Source: Uloborus plumipes
Taxonomy: Eukaryota; Arthropoda; Arachnida; Araneae; Uloboridae
NCBI GenBank assembly: GCA_038373865.1
Contig: JAXGGA010000499.1
Location: 1-64,000, forward strand
Reading direction: 5' to 3'
DNA: 64,000 nucleotides
The notes beneath the pieces are model-generated. The model was given only the letters and a program-made list of their open reading frames with translations, did not search any database and was not told where the DNA came from. Below, piece after piece: positions 1 through 11,374 of this stretch. Position 1 is the first letter of the stretch. Every line of letters begins with the position of its first letter. Made by a program: the position numbers and the translations under genes.

Positions 1-1029
1 CACAAAAAACGATTCTATTTTTACCCCTTTGTTAATATTTTACTTCATTTTTGTTTTAATCGATTTCTGATTTTCTAGCCGATGCGAAATAAGCGTGTCC
101 CAAATTCCGCCGTCAGAGTCGTAACAATAACTTCCGATCTGTGTTTAGGCTCCCAAAATCATTTCCTGCACCTATACCACGTGATACTGAGTACCTGGTG
201 GGATGTTTTATCGAATCGTAATTAAAAATTTGCATTTCTGCATCTAAAATTGTAGGTAAGATTTTTTAAAGTGATTTTATAAAATGTGTGTCATTTGAGT
301 CATCAGATCGGTAACACGCTCTAAAATGCGCAGTTTTTATTATTTTAAAAATTATTTTATATATAAGTATAGTCATTTATTACAAGTGAAAAAAACCACG
401 TGTTTGATTTTGGTTTAGTGCGATCGACTCGGAAATAAAAAAAAAAAAAACTTTGTCAGTTTGTCAAATCGGTAACAGTCAGAGCGGTAACATTGAAAAA
501 CAGCGAATATGTTACAGAACTAACTCACACGTTTCAGAATTATAAAAAGCAAAAATCATAGGTTTTAGCCATATATATTGAATATTTTTGTTCTTAAAAA
601 ATGAAAAGCAATGAGTTTTAGTACAATTGCTTCATTTGTGGTTTGTATGACCTAACAATAGAAGTTAGTAAAATAAGAAAAATTGACACTGCAGAAATTA
701 AGTTAATTAATTATTATTATTATTATTATTTTTTTTTTTTGGTGCTTCAATTTCTCATAACTTCGCTAAATAACTAGATAATAACTAGCATGCATAATTT
801 GAATTTCTGATCAAGAAATTAAATTTCCTGCAACTAATTAAAGAAAAGCAAGCAGCAGAGTTGTGTGTTGAAAAAGTTGAAGTTGTGTGTTAATTTAAAA
901 CAAAACTAATGTTTTATTAGCTTGGATTTGGTAATCTCATAATCTATTTTATCTGAAAACCTTATCGCTCATTTTTATTTCCAAGAAATGCTTTTTTTAT
1001 AATGAAATTTAATTTTTTAGCCTAATATA

Positions 1030-2456
1030 CACTGGCGGAAAAAAAATCCCAACACCAAGAAAAATGTACTGTAGAGTAATGAAATTTGGGTAATGCAATT
1101 GTCTAGTTAACATGTTTAATTGATTAAATGTACAAGATCACTGGATAATTTAAGCTCAAGAAAATGCTGTGCAAATATGAAATTATGTTACTTTAATAGC
1201 CGGTGTAACCTCCAGAATTTTTAACGGCAAGCCTGCAAGCGTGCATGCATTGTGTCATACAGGTGCCGAGTGTCACTTTGTAGTATGGTGTGCCATGCTT
1301 GTTGCACTTGTTGTGTCAATACTAGGACAGTCATTGCTGACTGTGGATGATTCTGGAGTAGCCGTCCAATGATACCCCATACATGATCAATTGGAGACAG
1401 ATCTGGTGATCTTACAGGTCATGGTAACATGTCAACACTCTGTAGAGCACATTGCGGTACAGTAGCAGTGTGAGGGCGAGCGTTATCCTGTTGGAAAACT
1501 TCCCCTTGAAAGCTACTCATGAAGGACTGTACTATAGGTTGAATTACCAGACTGACAACTAATTTGCAGTCACTGTGTTTGGGATAACCACAAGAGTGCT
1601 CCTGCTGTCATAGGAAATTGCTCCCGATACCATGACTCCTGGTGTAGGTCCAGTGTGTCTAGGCCGCATACAGCTTGGATGCAGGAGGTCCCTGGCCTCC
1701 TCCTGACCAACATGCGACCATCACTGGCACCTAGACAGAATCTGTTTTCATCAGAAATCACAACAGATCTCCACTCCGACCTCCAGTGACCTCTGTCGTG
1801 ACACCACTGCCGTCGCAAACGGCAGTAGTTTGCAGTTGATGGGAAACCGGCTACAGGCTACCTGGATCGGAGCTGTCCTTGATGTAGGCTATTTCTTACC
1901 TTTCTTTGGGTCACGACGGTACCAACTGTAGCTTGAATGTCAGCCGCAGATGCAGTACGATGCTCCACAGCCGTACGCAAGATTTGGCGATCTTACTTCT
2001 CAGTCGTGCCACGTGGCAGCTCGGAACTCGATCTTTTTGAGGTAGTACCATCCCTTAACCGTAGCTTTCAATAATCATGCCACGGTGGAAACATTCCCAC
2101 GAAGTCTTTTCGCAATATCGCGAAATGAAAATCCACCTTCTCGTAGCCAAATTGTACGACCTCGTTCAAACTCGGTGAGCTGTTGATAATGGCTTCTTCG
2201 TCTTCTTAAAGGCATTTCTGGCTAACATGAACGCAATGCATCAAATTTCACGGAACAATAATACTCACGAGCTTTGCAACAGGCTTTTGAAACAAGCCTT
2301 ATTTGCATGTTCTGACTGACGCCAGCTGCGCCACACTAATGCGCGGAGAGCGAAATTTCAATCGATGTCATCTTTCAGTTACATAAACACGCCTACCAAA
2401 TTTCGTTTATCTAGCGCAAGTCTTTCTTGGTGTTGGGATTTTTTTTTCCGCCAGTG
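1030..2456 (-). mobile_element. Tc1/mariner-type transposon, complete but decayed
   Basis: Terminal inverted repeats start CACTGGCGG and end CCGCCAGTG, continuing through AACACCAAGAAA and its complement. TA dinucleotides flank both ends (1028-1029 and 2457-2458), the expected Tc1 target duplication. Length is 1427 bases. It sits inside repeat X, whose two halves join cleanly across it. The single inner frame is a broken transposase on the minus strand. Confidence 0.93.
1190..2215 (-). pseudogene. Tc1 transposase pseudogene
   Basis: Reading leftward from the ATG at 2213-2215, the frame gives MPLRRRRSHYQQLTEF followed by RDIAKRL, a typical N-terminal paired helix-turn-helix of Tc1 transposases. 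It is broken by a stop soon after. Further in, WRSVVISDENRFCLG (about 1745-1790) is the DDE catalytic segment around the W..V.FSDESRF motif. Several stops and frameshifts separate these parts, and the C-terminal DDE part survives only as scraps near 1190-1450. It cannot make a working enzyme. Confidence 0.9.
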
Positions 2457-2783
2457 TATATTTTTTAATATAATTATCTTAATTCTATGTTAAAAATGCA
2501 AGGAAATGATATCATATTTAGAGATGTTAACGAAGACTGAAAGTATAAACTCAAATATGTAGCTCATATTAACATTAGATCTGTAACATTCATCAGATCT
2601 GTAACGGCTTAAAAGTGAGTAATCTAAGGAGGGGGTAAATAACTTCCTTGACCTTCCCCCTTTTATTTTCTTGCATTTAGACCCAATTTAGACTTAAAAT
2701 CCAATATTAGTTTTTTTCTGCAAAAAAATTTTTTGTTTCAGAAAACTCCAACTTCAAATTGGCACTTTTCTAAATATTGGCTC

Positions 2784-2979
2784 AAATGCATCTTCTTTAA
2801 TTTACCTGGGAAAGTTGGACAACTGTTTTTTGCTAATTAGGGGCACATTCTCTAACTTCATGGATTCGGACACACTATTCAAGTGGGAATTTGTACCCAA
2901 CAACATAAAAGTACAAAAGTGCAATTGATCCATGCTTAACTTCTGCAATACAGTCTTGAAATAATATCAAAATACGTAC
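2784..2979. other. P5CS intron 4 beside exon 4
   Basis: Unique-looking intron sequence between the end of repeat X copy A and the exon 4 donor. No other feature seen. Confidence 0.5.
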
Positions 2980-3150
2980 CCCTATTTCACTATATTTCGC
3001 TCCTTCAGCTGCATAATCATGATCTGGAGCAACAACAGTATCGTTCGTGTTGACTATAGGGATTATGTTTAGTCCCAGTAGCTCCAGAACAGTGTTTTTC
3101 AAGTTGTAGCGACTTTCCGGGTTATAGAAATCAGGCTTCGTTACTAGAAC
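2980..3150 (-). CDS. ALDH18A1: P5CS coding exon 4
   Basis: Encodes residues 174-230 (57 codons). It starts [10 protein letters not shown] and contains the kinase motif [12 protein letters not shown] at 202-213, whose NTND region binds glutamate. It ends SEIG at donor GGG|GTACGT (2979-2978), again phase 0. The acceptor is TTACAG|GTT (3152-3151). The next family motif (KDNDSLAARLA) is not in the window, so intron 4 is at least 2979 bases and the remaining exons lie left of base 1. Known of mammals: a two-residue Val-Asn insertion arises at this junction from an alternative donor 6 bases downstream. Here no GT sits 6 bases downstream. Confidence 0.92.
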
Positions 3151-3722
3151 CTGTAACAAAGAATTCAAAATATAAAATGTATAAATTAGTTGAAATATTA
3201 TAATAGTCGACATATATAAAATAATCGAAAGTTTTGCTAGTTTCGCCAGAAATCAAATCATATATTTCCTTTGAAGTTCTCAACAGACACCCCTTGATTA
3301 GCTTCAATTGGCAACATTTCTCTCTCTTTCATTAAAGATTGTCCTTCTTCAAGTGCAATATTGATGACACGTTAAAACAGAAATGTATTTTTTATACAAC
3401 TTTAAAACTTCCTATTATTGTTCACTGCCGTCAAATGTATTTCTAGCTGAAAAATACCTAAAGTTTTGCATCGAAATTGTAAAAATACCTGCTGAGAAAA
3501 TTAACATGGAGCGAAATTTTAATTTACTTTGCAGCTTCGCCAAATAACAGATTTTTTTTTTCTTCAACGTCACGTATTGCTCCACTTGAGCCACATTTTA
3601 AAGTTTATCATGCTTTATGGTCTATTCTTTCTCAACTGAACCATTAGTACCAAGAATGCTCAGCTAAAAAGTCATTTTTGAAATACTAAATCAACTTGAA
3701 AAATTGGCTTTTTGTTTCTTAC

Positions 3723-3833
3723 TTGTGCTATTGACACACCATACTGACTGAACATGACATCGAACAAGGCAACAATCCCACTTTGTCCAATTGCAGCAGC
3801 AGCAGCTCTAGGTTCCCGATTCATTCCTACTGC
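3723..3833 (-). CDS. ALDH18A1: P5CS coding exon 3
   Basis: Encodes residues 137-173 (37 codons), including the alanine-rich helix REPRAAAAAIGQSG and FDVMFSQYGVSIAQ. These correspond to the ACAAAGQSG...MFTQY region of the glutamate 5-kinase fold. The acceptor is TTTTCAG|GCA (3835-3834) and the donor is CAA|GTAAGA (3722-3721), both phase 0. At 111 bases it has no start codon of its own and shows only through homology and splice sites. Confidence 0.92.
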
Positions 3834-4030
3834 CTGAAAAAATTATAAATGAATAAAAATTGGGTATTAAACTACTGCTACGCGAATGCATATTTTACTT
3901 GTATAAATAAAGTTCTTTTATAGCGTATAAAGAAATGAATTTAGATTCACTACAATGTAAAATAAAACTGCAGTTGTACTAGAAAATCTCCTGGGCTTCC
4001 ATACAGATTTCTTCAATAAAATATAAATGT

Positions 4031-4302
4031 GTGGTGATTTGCCAAAAGTTGATAAGTCAAATTTGACAATTTTCTAATTTACCGATCATGATAGTGTTTA
4101 GTGTTGTATTTTTCTATGCCAGAATTTGATATGTCTAAAAAAAAGTTTACCGGGAAAACCATGAACTACCAAACTTGATATGATTTTTTTTTTTAGACAT
4201 ATAAAATTCTGGCATAGAAAAATACAACACTAAACACATATCATGATCGGTAAATTAGAAAATTGTCAAATTTGACACATCAACTTTTGGCAAATAACCA
4301 CA
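4031..4302. repeat. Foldback MITE in P5CS intron 2
   Basis: Left arm GTGGTGATTTGCCAAAAG and its near-complement at the right (CTTTTGGCAAATAACCAC) give a roughly 110-base hairpin around a short spacer near 4150-4190. Imperfectly inverted flanks (ACTGCAGT...TACTAGAAAA near 3968 and TTTTCTAGTAGCACTGCAG at 4467-4485) suggest a larger, older inverted element around it. Confidence 0.82.
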
Positions 4303-4483
4303 GAAATAAACACATAAAAAACATCGTAGCCCTGGAAAATCTCTTGAAAACGTCCATAAGGTTTCTAGTAAAGAAACAACTTCCTCTTATGCAATGCTTT
4401 CAATTTTACTTAAGATGAAGCTGTATAGTTATTAGAGAAGTTCATGGAGTCCCAGTTTCCAAGAGGTTTTCTAGTAGCACTGC

Positions 4484-4485
<2 letters not shown>

Positions 4486-4526
<41 letters not shown>

Positions 4527-5290
4527 GCTTAGTAGGCTTTTTTTTTGTCGTGTCTATGACTTAGCCGAACTAAATAACTCCATGGATCCTTATAACTGCT
4601 TTTGCGATTTGTTGGATGTTATCGTCATAAAGGTCTACAAGTGACGGCAATACACCAATTTCTCTCAGGTTCGCACTTATTGCTGGACACTCAAAGATAT
4701 GACAAGGTGTAAGCTGTGTATCTGGGCAATTGCAACAGTTTCTATACACCCTTCTACCCTCTCCATCAATCTTCATGCCCCTGTGATGGCCGGTTCTCAG
4801 CCTGGTTATAGTTTTTGTTATTGGTCGACTTGTATTTATTTCACAAAGCTGGTGTTTCACTTGGATTGATTTATCTCTAAGTTTAGATTTCGCTATTGCG
4901 TTTGCATCTTGGAGATAGACGCTGTTGTTGTTAGTATTAAGTTCTCTGGACTCCTTGGCTAATTTATCAGCATATTCGTTGCCTGCTATTTTGACATGTG
5001 CAGGTATCCACTGAAGCGTACAGGTCTTGTTCATAGCCTGGATCTCCTGAAGACCTGAGATGATTTCATGGGCGATAGAAGAGTGCCCCTTTGAAATTGC
5101 CTGGAGGGCGGCCTTAGAGTCACAGAAAATCACTAGCCCCTGTGCCTGTTTAGTAAGTTTTGTAGTGGTTTGATTAAGTATCTTTTGTAAGTAACGATCA
5201 TTATTAGGACATAAGACAATTATTGTGCTATGCATTATTTGAAATTAAATCTCTTATTTGTGTTCGTTGTATTACACTTTTGCAGCGCCA
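4486..5290 (-). mobile_element. 5'-truncated LINE (non-LTR retrotransposon) with poly(A) tail
   Basis: A T38 run at 4486-4523 is the poly(A) tail read on the minus strand. It directly follows the 3' end of an ORF for a retrotransposon RNase H domain. The 5' part with reverse transcriptase and endonuclease is absent, the usual 5' truncation. The right boundary is uncertain. I could not find a convincing target duplication. Confidence 0.8.
4570..5235 (-). pseudogene. RNase H domain fragment of a Jockey-like LINE ORF2
   Basis: The 221-codon frame contains two RNase H motifs, FCDSKAALQAI (about residues 37-47) and the C-terminal WIPAHVKIAGNEYADKLAKE (about 76-95). It ends in a Cys-Cys-His-Cys cluster (CCNCPD...CHIFEC, about 166-182) typical of the tail of arthropod LINE ORF2 proteins. 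The first catalytic motif (TDGS) and its glutamate are missing, as is all reverse transcriptase, so this is the surviving 3' end of a longer protein. The frame itself is intact, which suggests a fairly recent insertion. The ATG is probably not the original start. Confidence 0.85.
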
Positions 5291-5881
5291 AAATCCCTCC
5301 TAGCGGTAACTTTTAGGACTAGTATATTTTTAATTTTATATCGTTAATTTTATAATTTACTATCTACGCACATGAATTTGGTAATGTTTCACTTAAAACT
5401 TCACTCTATAGAAGGCTCTAAACACCTCACTTTTTATTATAACTACCCTGTACTATTTGCCATGCATATTTTCATGCAATTCAGGTGTGTTAAAAGTTAT
5501 GATTGATAGATATTATGCTTAATACTTTAAAAGTTTTATTTATTGTCGTCAATAGTTGCAAATTATTCTCCATTTCCATTTTGCTATCTTTAAATGTAAA
5601 AATGGAATCATTACAAAATATAAAATTCTACTTAAACCATTTTATTATAGCTCTCTTTTAGAGACCTGAAACATTGTTCGCATATTTTTTGCTTGGCATC
5701 AAACTTCCTTTTCATTATAAAATCACGCCAAAGTCCACACTACTTCCGTAGCATATTTTTTTTGACATGTTAAACATTTCAAGTAATTAAACAATGAAAC
5801 GATCAGCGTATACTTGCTATCTGAAATACATTTCTGTAAAGTGTAACTTAAGACATTTTTATTCAGTTTAAAACACTTTAC
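5291..5881. other. P5CS intron 2, remainder
   Basis: AT-rich intron with no recognised gene or element ends. Confidence 0.5.
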
Positions 5882-6025
5882 CTTGAATCCACTTTCCAGA
5901 GGTGACAGTGTTTCTCTCATAGACATTGACATTCTCATTTCGGCTTTCAGTTTTTGTTTTCCGAAAGCCACGGCACCGCTGGTAACCAAAAGCATTTCCT
6001 TTCCTTGATTTTGAATATGAGATAC
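5882..6025 (-). CDS. ALDH18A1: P5CS coding exon 2
   Basis: Encodes residues 89-136 (48 codons), continuing in frame from exon 1. It begins [11 protein letters not shown] and contains the kinase substrate-binding signature [15 protein letters not shown] at about residues 100-114. The acceptor is TGTAG|GTATC (AG at 6026-6027) and the donor is AAG|GTAAAG (5881-5880). Both flanking introns are phase 0. The segment from 115 on ([14 protein letters not shown]) matches the family in position but is more variable. Confidence 0.93.
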
Positions 6026-6409
6026 CTACATTGAAACATTGTATTTAGTAAAAAAATCTACGTTAATACATATGTTATGTATAGCTCAGTTTTTAGTTAA
6101 ATTAAATACTCACTTGTTTCTTTCAAAAATTTAATAGGTTTGCTAATCCTTTTAATCTGCAGCGGAGGAAATTGTTGATGCGCAATTTTTATTTATTTTT
6201 CCTCCAAAGTAAAACTTGTAAATTTTAAACCAAAAACTGCGAGCTAAGTTACGATCTAAGTTGATTTGATCCTATATATTTTATTCAGAGATCGGATTTA
6301 GGTTGACCTACCCTCATGCAGTTTTCTCATAAGCTATACATGAAAATGAAGCAAAAATATTACGAACGCAATGGCATAGGGGTGTTTAAGCAAAAATGGT
6401 CCAACCGTA

Positions 6410-6789
6410 CACTGTTAAAAATGTTCCTGAAATTTTACGGTAAAAGTTACTGGCATCCATGTTGCCAGTAACTTTCACCGTAAAATCCAATTTTACTGTA
6501 AAATTTTACGGTAGAGAAAAGTAGAGTTAAAAAATGCAAGATGCAAGCAGATAGGCTCGAACCCAAGACGCGGTTATCGCACTTCGCTTCTCTATCCACT
6601 GTACCGAATAGACCACACATGGCGAACAGAAATTGAGTATTGCATGCTTCGCTCAGTAAGTCACGTGGTTTATCAACTGGCGCTGTAATCGTTTCTTTTT
6701 TATGGTACAATTTACTGTAAATATTTTCGTTACTGTAAATGCAACAACAGTAATATTTACCATAAAAGTTTCCTGAATTTTTAACAGTG
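6410..6789. mobile_element. TA-flanked MITE with tRNA-like core
   Basis: Termini CACTGTTAAAAAT and ATTTTTAACAGTG are flanked by TA (6408-6409 and 6790-6791). Inner arms repeat ACGGTAAAAGTTACTGG and complements. The core (about 6545-6610) read on the minus strand has a tRNA-like A box (AGTGGATAGAG) and a B box (GGGTTCGAGCC) about 35 bases apart. It lies in P5CS intron 1. Confidence 0.85.
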
Positions 6790-7157
6790 TAGGGTTGTCG
6801 TGATTTGAAGACCCAGTAATAGAAGTAATTCTGTAGATTTTCTGCAGGTATCTTCATATTTCGCAAGAAACAAATTTTCAGCAGATTTTTGAAAATTCGA
6901 AACAAGTCTAAATTTTTCACAAATGAAGCTCTTTCGGCTCAAAACTCGAAATTTTCGTTGAAAAATTATTATGTGAATAAGAAATTGTGTGCATTGCAGA
7001 GTTATGCAAGAAAATTTTCAGAAATGTTGCAACTTGCTGCCAAATATCTTCTTTAATTCAAATGTACTTGTAGAAAATATGCAGAATAACTCCATTATTG
7101 AAATTTTAAAATTTGCAACAGCCTTACGATTGGACCATTATAGCCCTATAGCAAATA

Positions 7158-7403
7158 AAGGGCCAGGGGGAAAAAAGATGAAAGTGACCAAAAAGGGATT
7201 TCGAGAAAAACGAAGAACAAAGTTTGATTTGTTGTAGCTCCTTATGTAGTGTTTCGAGTTTTCATGCGCATTTCGGTCGCTTCTCCTCTTTTTTCCCCCT
7301 TGTGGTTCGACCAGATGATACTAGTCCTTTATAGCCCCTAGATAGTGCTAATATCTCAAAATTGATGAAAAAGTGACTTTCATCTTTTTTCCCCCTGGCC
7401 CTT
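7158..7403. mobile_element. MITE with about 30-base inverted ends
   Basis: The left end AAGGGCCAGGGGGAAAAAAG is mirrored by CTTTTTTCCCCCTGGCCCTT at the right. CAAAT occurs near both outer flanks and may be the target duplication. No coding capacity. Confidence 0.82.
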
Positions 7404-8133
7404 CAAATACCATCGTATTTGTAATATTTTTATCTACATTTTTTCATGTAACTTATTAGAAAATTCGATGAGAGTAGGTAAACCTAAAACTCGCACTACT
7501 TAGTCCTACCTGCTTTGCCCAAAGTCACTTCCTATATTAGGCCTACCCCACGGAGGCAATGGGCTTTTTCGGAAAGATTAAAATTTTTGGTGGTTTTTAT
7601 TATTTAAATAAGTATTCCTCTATGTATTTTATTTTATGTGTAATCCATTTTATTTATTTTTTCGGGTAAGCAATAATTACTCTTTAAAGTCATCAATGCT
7701 AAAAAAATAGAATTTTTAAATGAAAACAAACTTTTTTCATGGTTTTTTTTTTTTTTTACTATCAACTAGTATGCACTCGCTTTTAACCCACCTCTCCTTT
7801 CTACAAAACAGTCAGAACTCTTTGCTCATATTTTAAACCAGACACTCGTGAGGAAGTTACAAAACATATTGACGACATTGTAGCCCTGAAATAGCTATAT
7901 GTTGTATTTTCATGAAAATGTGTTCTTTGTTCACGTTGGTTTTATATTTTAATCATATTTTAATACAAAGCTTAACTGATCACTTTTCATTCAGGAAGAG
8001 TATTTTGAAACCTTTATATTTTGATGTTTTTACTGTCCGATCAATAAATGTCTTGTAATTGGCCCACTAACATTACTTTCTGGGTATACTGTGCAATATT
8101 TAAGTTCCTTTTAAAGTTTGCCACTAATTACAA
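7404..8133. other. P5CS intron 1 spacer
   Basis: AT-rich sequence with homopolymer runs. No gene or repeat boundary recognised. Confidence 0.5.
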
Positions 8134-8653
8134 TTAACCCATTAATGCCTGAGTTTTCTTTTTCCAAAGATATTTTGTATACTGGTTACAAACAATGTTT
8201 AATGGACAGGAAAAATAATAAAAAAATATCATGCAAAAAATAATTGTTTTATTCAGGAAAGAAAAATTGTCCCTTAAAAGTTACGATGGACCCCAGAGGG
8301 TACATACTTTTTTTACTAAATTTTTTTTCTGCCTACGATATAATATTTAAAAAGACATTTTATAAGAAGAAATAAAATCAGCAATTGACCTAAACTGGGA
8401 AACTGGGAATAACTTTGAAAACTTAGCTGTTTTTCTTGAGATTGTAAACGATGTAATTTTTGATAAAGATCATATTAAAACTGCTACAGAACACACTTTA
8501 TAATGGTTGTGTGCTGCAAACTGTTAATAACGGATTGAAACAATATTAAGGTACTAATTGAACACTATTATTTGGTTGAAATGTTCATTTTTGAAAATTC
8601 AGACCCTTTTTTGGACTGTCCCTAAAAAGGGACGCTAGTCATTAATGTGTTAA
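8134..8653. mobile_element. TTAA-flanked (piggyBac-type) MITE
   Basis: It begins TTAACCCATTAATGCC and ends in CATTAATGTGTTAA. TTAA at both edges is the target signature of piggyBac elements. The ends match the MITE at 38102-38631 in style (TTAACCCAT.TATGCC). No transposase is encoded. Confidence 0.75.
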
Positions 8654-10248
8654 TAAAAAACCTACGTTTCTAAGAAACGTTAAATGTTACAGTTATACTT
8701 ATTCTTTTATTCCTCTTTCATACCCAGCCCGCAAGTGGAAATAATTTATCCTTTTCAAAAATCTTACTTAAACACAAAAATAAGAAAATAAAAATATTTT
8801 TCACAAACATGACAAAACAAAACAAGAAAACATTTCAAGTGATAAAGTTCATTAGCTCATTTTTCGCGATATGAAATGAAAATACCTTTGATTATTCAGT
8901 TATCAGAATTGCGAAATCCTCTTCAGAAAAGTTTGATGGTATTAATAGCAAACTGATAAACATTGTTTTTCAGACTTCCGGATCTAGAGTTCGTCCAAAT
9001 TGAAAACAATTGCTTGAGTTAAAATTCTCGAAAACATTTAAAATTTGCTCAGTGGGTGATTTTCAAAATAGGGGAGAACTTTCGTTTTCAAACATTCAAA
9101 TTAACTTGTCAGGCTTTCTAGAATGTTTTTAACTTCATACTTGTTTCATTTGTTATTACTCTTTATTTGACAAAAAAATTACTCAATTTTTAATCAAAAA
9201 AACTTTCAAACAACGGAATATATGTTTGAAGAGTTATTATAGCACAACAGTTCACAGCAGCTATGTCTACTCAAATGTCTACATTTTTGAAAAATTAGAA
9301 TCCTATTCAAGACTAAAAAAATGTGTCATTGTGTGTTTAAATGGAAATTAAGAGATTATTCATCAAAAAATTTTATTTTTGAAACTAAAATCATAATGGT
9401 TAACGAAAGAACTAAAGTCTGCTCCCCCCCCCCCTCCTTCAAACATCATATTAAAGCTAGTATATGTTTTAACAGCTGGTTATTAATCCATATTTCGTTT
9501 TAACTAGCAACAAACAATTTTATAAAAAAAAAAATAAATATGAAAGAAAAACAAGTTTCTTCTGGGAAATAGGTAGCCATTTTAGATCTGTGTATCAGCA
9601 TTTGAGGGATTTTGAGAACAAAAGCTAAATATTAGAAAAGTGCATCAATTCTACGTCATTAGCATAGATAGTAACGCTCCTAATAAATTTGTAATTAAAA
9701 CATTTTATTTTACTGATATACATATAACTTAAGTACGTTTAAATGCCACAAAAATAAATTTGTGTTGCAATTATTGTATGGTTTATAATCTCACTTATAA
9801 GTTCCAACTTGTCAATAGCATGAACTCTCTCCTTAATTCCCACATCGAGATAAAATAGAGAAATTAAATTTTAAAAAATAATAGCATTGCTTCACAGTGT
9901 TCATGAGCTTTCAAAAAACAAAACATAATTAATTTGTTTCTAAAACTTTTATTGAAAGAAAAATGCAGTGGCTTTAAAAATAAAAGTAAGAAATGTATGT
10001 TGTAATTGTATGCATAAACAGTGAATACATTAACTAAGTAAATAAATAAAAACTTTTTGAATTATAGTAGTCCCTCACACGTTTATGGGGACGGGGAACT
10101 GACACACAATTTTATAACTAACCATCTAATAACCTAATACTTAAAAAAAATATGTATTAATTTAATAAATATTTTGATGTCACTTTTTAAAAGTATACAT
10201 TATTATTATCATTGATTAATAATTACATTGTTTTTTTTTTTTTTTTTG
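8654..10248. other. P5CS intron 1 spacer
   Basis: Low-complexity AT-rich intron with a C11 tract at 9424-9434. I see nothing else supportable. Confidence 0.5.
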
Positions 10249-11079
10249 CAGAAAAGCAGTGGTCGGAAGTAGCGCGCTACAAGTAGCGAAACTACTGTAG
10301 TAGCTACATTTTTTTAGTAGATTGTAGTGTAGCGCACTACTTTAAAAAAAAAGTAGAGTAGTGAGTAGCGCGATACAAAAAAAATAGTAGTTTAGCGATT
10401 TCTAGAAACTACTTTTAAATTAAAAAAAAATAAAATAACTAAAAAAAAAAAAAAAACAAGGTTTAATTGACTCTCACTGGTGCAAATCTTGCTCGAGTAC
10501 AGCAGCGGATGCAATGAGAAATAAGAAACATAAAAATATGAGCTGATCTTAGAGACAATATTTGGACGAAATACATTCTATCTGTTATTGTCATTGGTTT
10601 ATTTGGCATTCATTCAATTAATTTTCATGCTCCTAAATATTTCCTGGCAAGAAATTTAAAAAAAATTGAAAGTTGAATTCTTTCAATCTTTCAACTTTTG
10701 AATCCTTTCTTGTGGAGAATATTAGTAAAAATTGTAAAATAAAAAATCCACAAAGGACACATTTTAGCAAAAAAGAGGGGGGGGACAAAAAGGAGAAGTA
10801 ACAAATAAATTCAAAGACAATTCCTAGTTCTATTCCATATTCAAATGAGTTAATTTATTAATGTAACCACTTTTCGAATTTTTTCGGTTAATCCTCAAAC
10901 GGTGTATGCTTTTTATTTTATTTTTTAAAAAGTAGCGAAGTAGCGACTACAATTCAAAAGTAGTTTGTAGTCGCTACATTAAAAAAAAAGTAGTTGTAGT
11001 TGTAGTTAACTACATTTATAACAAAGTAGTTGTAGTTCGCTACAAAATACATGTATTTTTTCCAACCACTGCAGAAAAG
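10249..11079. mobile_element. hAT-type MITE with perfect 8-bp target duplication
   Basis: The element 10257-11071 starts CAGTGGTCGGAAGTAGC and ends CCAACCACTG. It is flanked by identical CAGAAAAG octamers (10249-10256 and 11072-11079), the 8-bp duplication made by hAT transposases. The interior is filled with variants of GTAGCGCTAC/AAGTAGT near both ends, so it is highly self-complementary. No transposase frame. Confidence 0.92.
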
Positions 11080-11169
11080 TACATGTATCTTTCGTTTATG
11101 AGCTCATTCAGCGTAGTTTGTTGTTCTAGGCATACTAAAAGTAATTTTAATTGAAAAAAATCCCCCTAT

Positions 11170-11222
11170 TAAAAATTAACCGATTATGACCTATTACCGA
11201 CTAATCGGTGCATCTCTAGTAT
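11170..11222. repeat. Fragment of the 18.2-kb hAT MITE family
   Basis: ACCGACTAATCGGTGCATC with a preceding TTAACCGATTA matches the right end of the element at 18219-19078. Only the terminus remains. Confidence 0.65.
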
Positions 11223-11374
11223 AGGCATTAAGAAAGGAATCATTCAAAGATTTCTAAAATAATTTTGAAATACTTTAGCGTTGATAGTCTTAAATAATGT
11301 AAACATTCTGCTTGTTAAACAACGAAAACATTATTGTTTAAACAATGAAAACAATATTTTAAGAAAAACATTAC

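Larger units (their letters stand above)
1..2783 (+). repeat. Repeat family X, copy A (left end cut by window, split by Tc1)
   Basis: Base 1 aligns with position about 32820 of copy C and the similarity runs to the terminal TTGGCAC...TTGGCTC at 2783, interrupted only by the Tc1 insertion at 1030-2456. It carries the CAGATCGGTAAC-type 12-mers seen in the other copies. No coding capacity is visible outside the Tc1. It lies in P5CS intron 4. Confidence 0.85.

Noticed and set aside
2875..3213. A 112-residue independent protein
   Set aside because: It is P5CS exon 4 plus intron read-through on both sides.
4444..4644. Plus-strand ORF with a long phenylalanine run
   Set aside because: The Phe run is the LINE poly(A) tail read backwards; not a gene.
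6540..6610. A functional tRNA gene
   Set aside because: A and B boxes are present but the acceptor stem does not form and it lies inside a MITE; called tRNA-like only.
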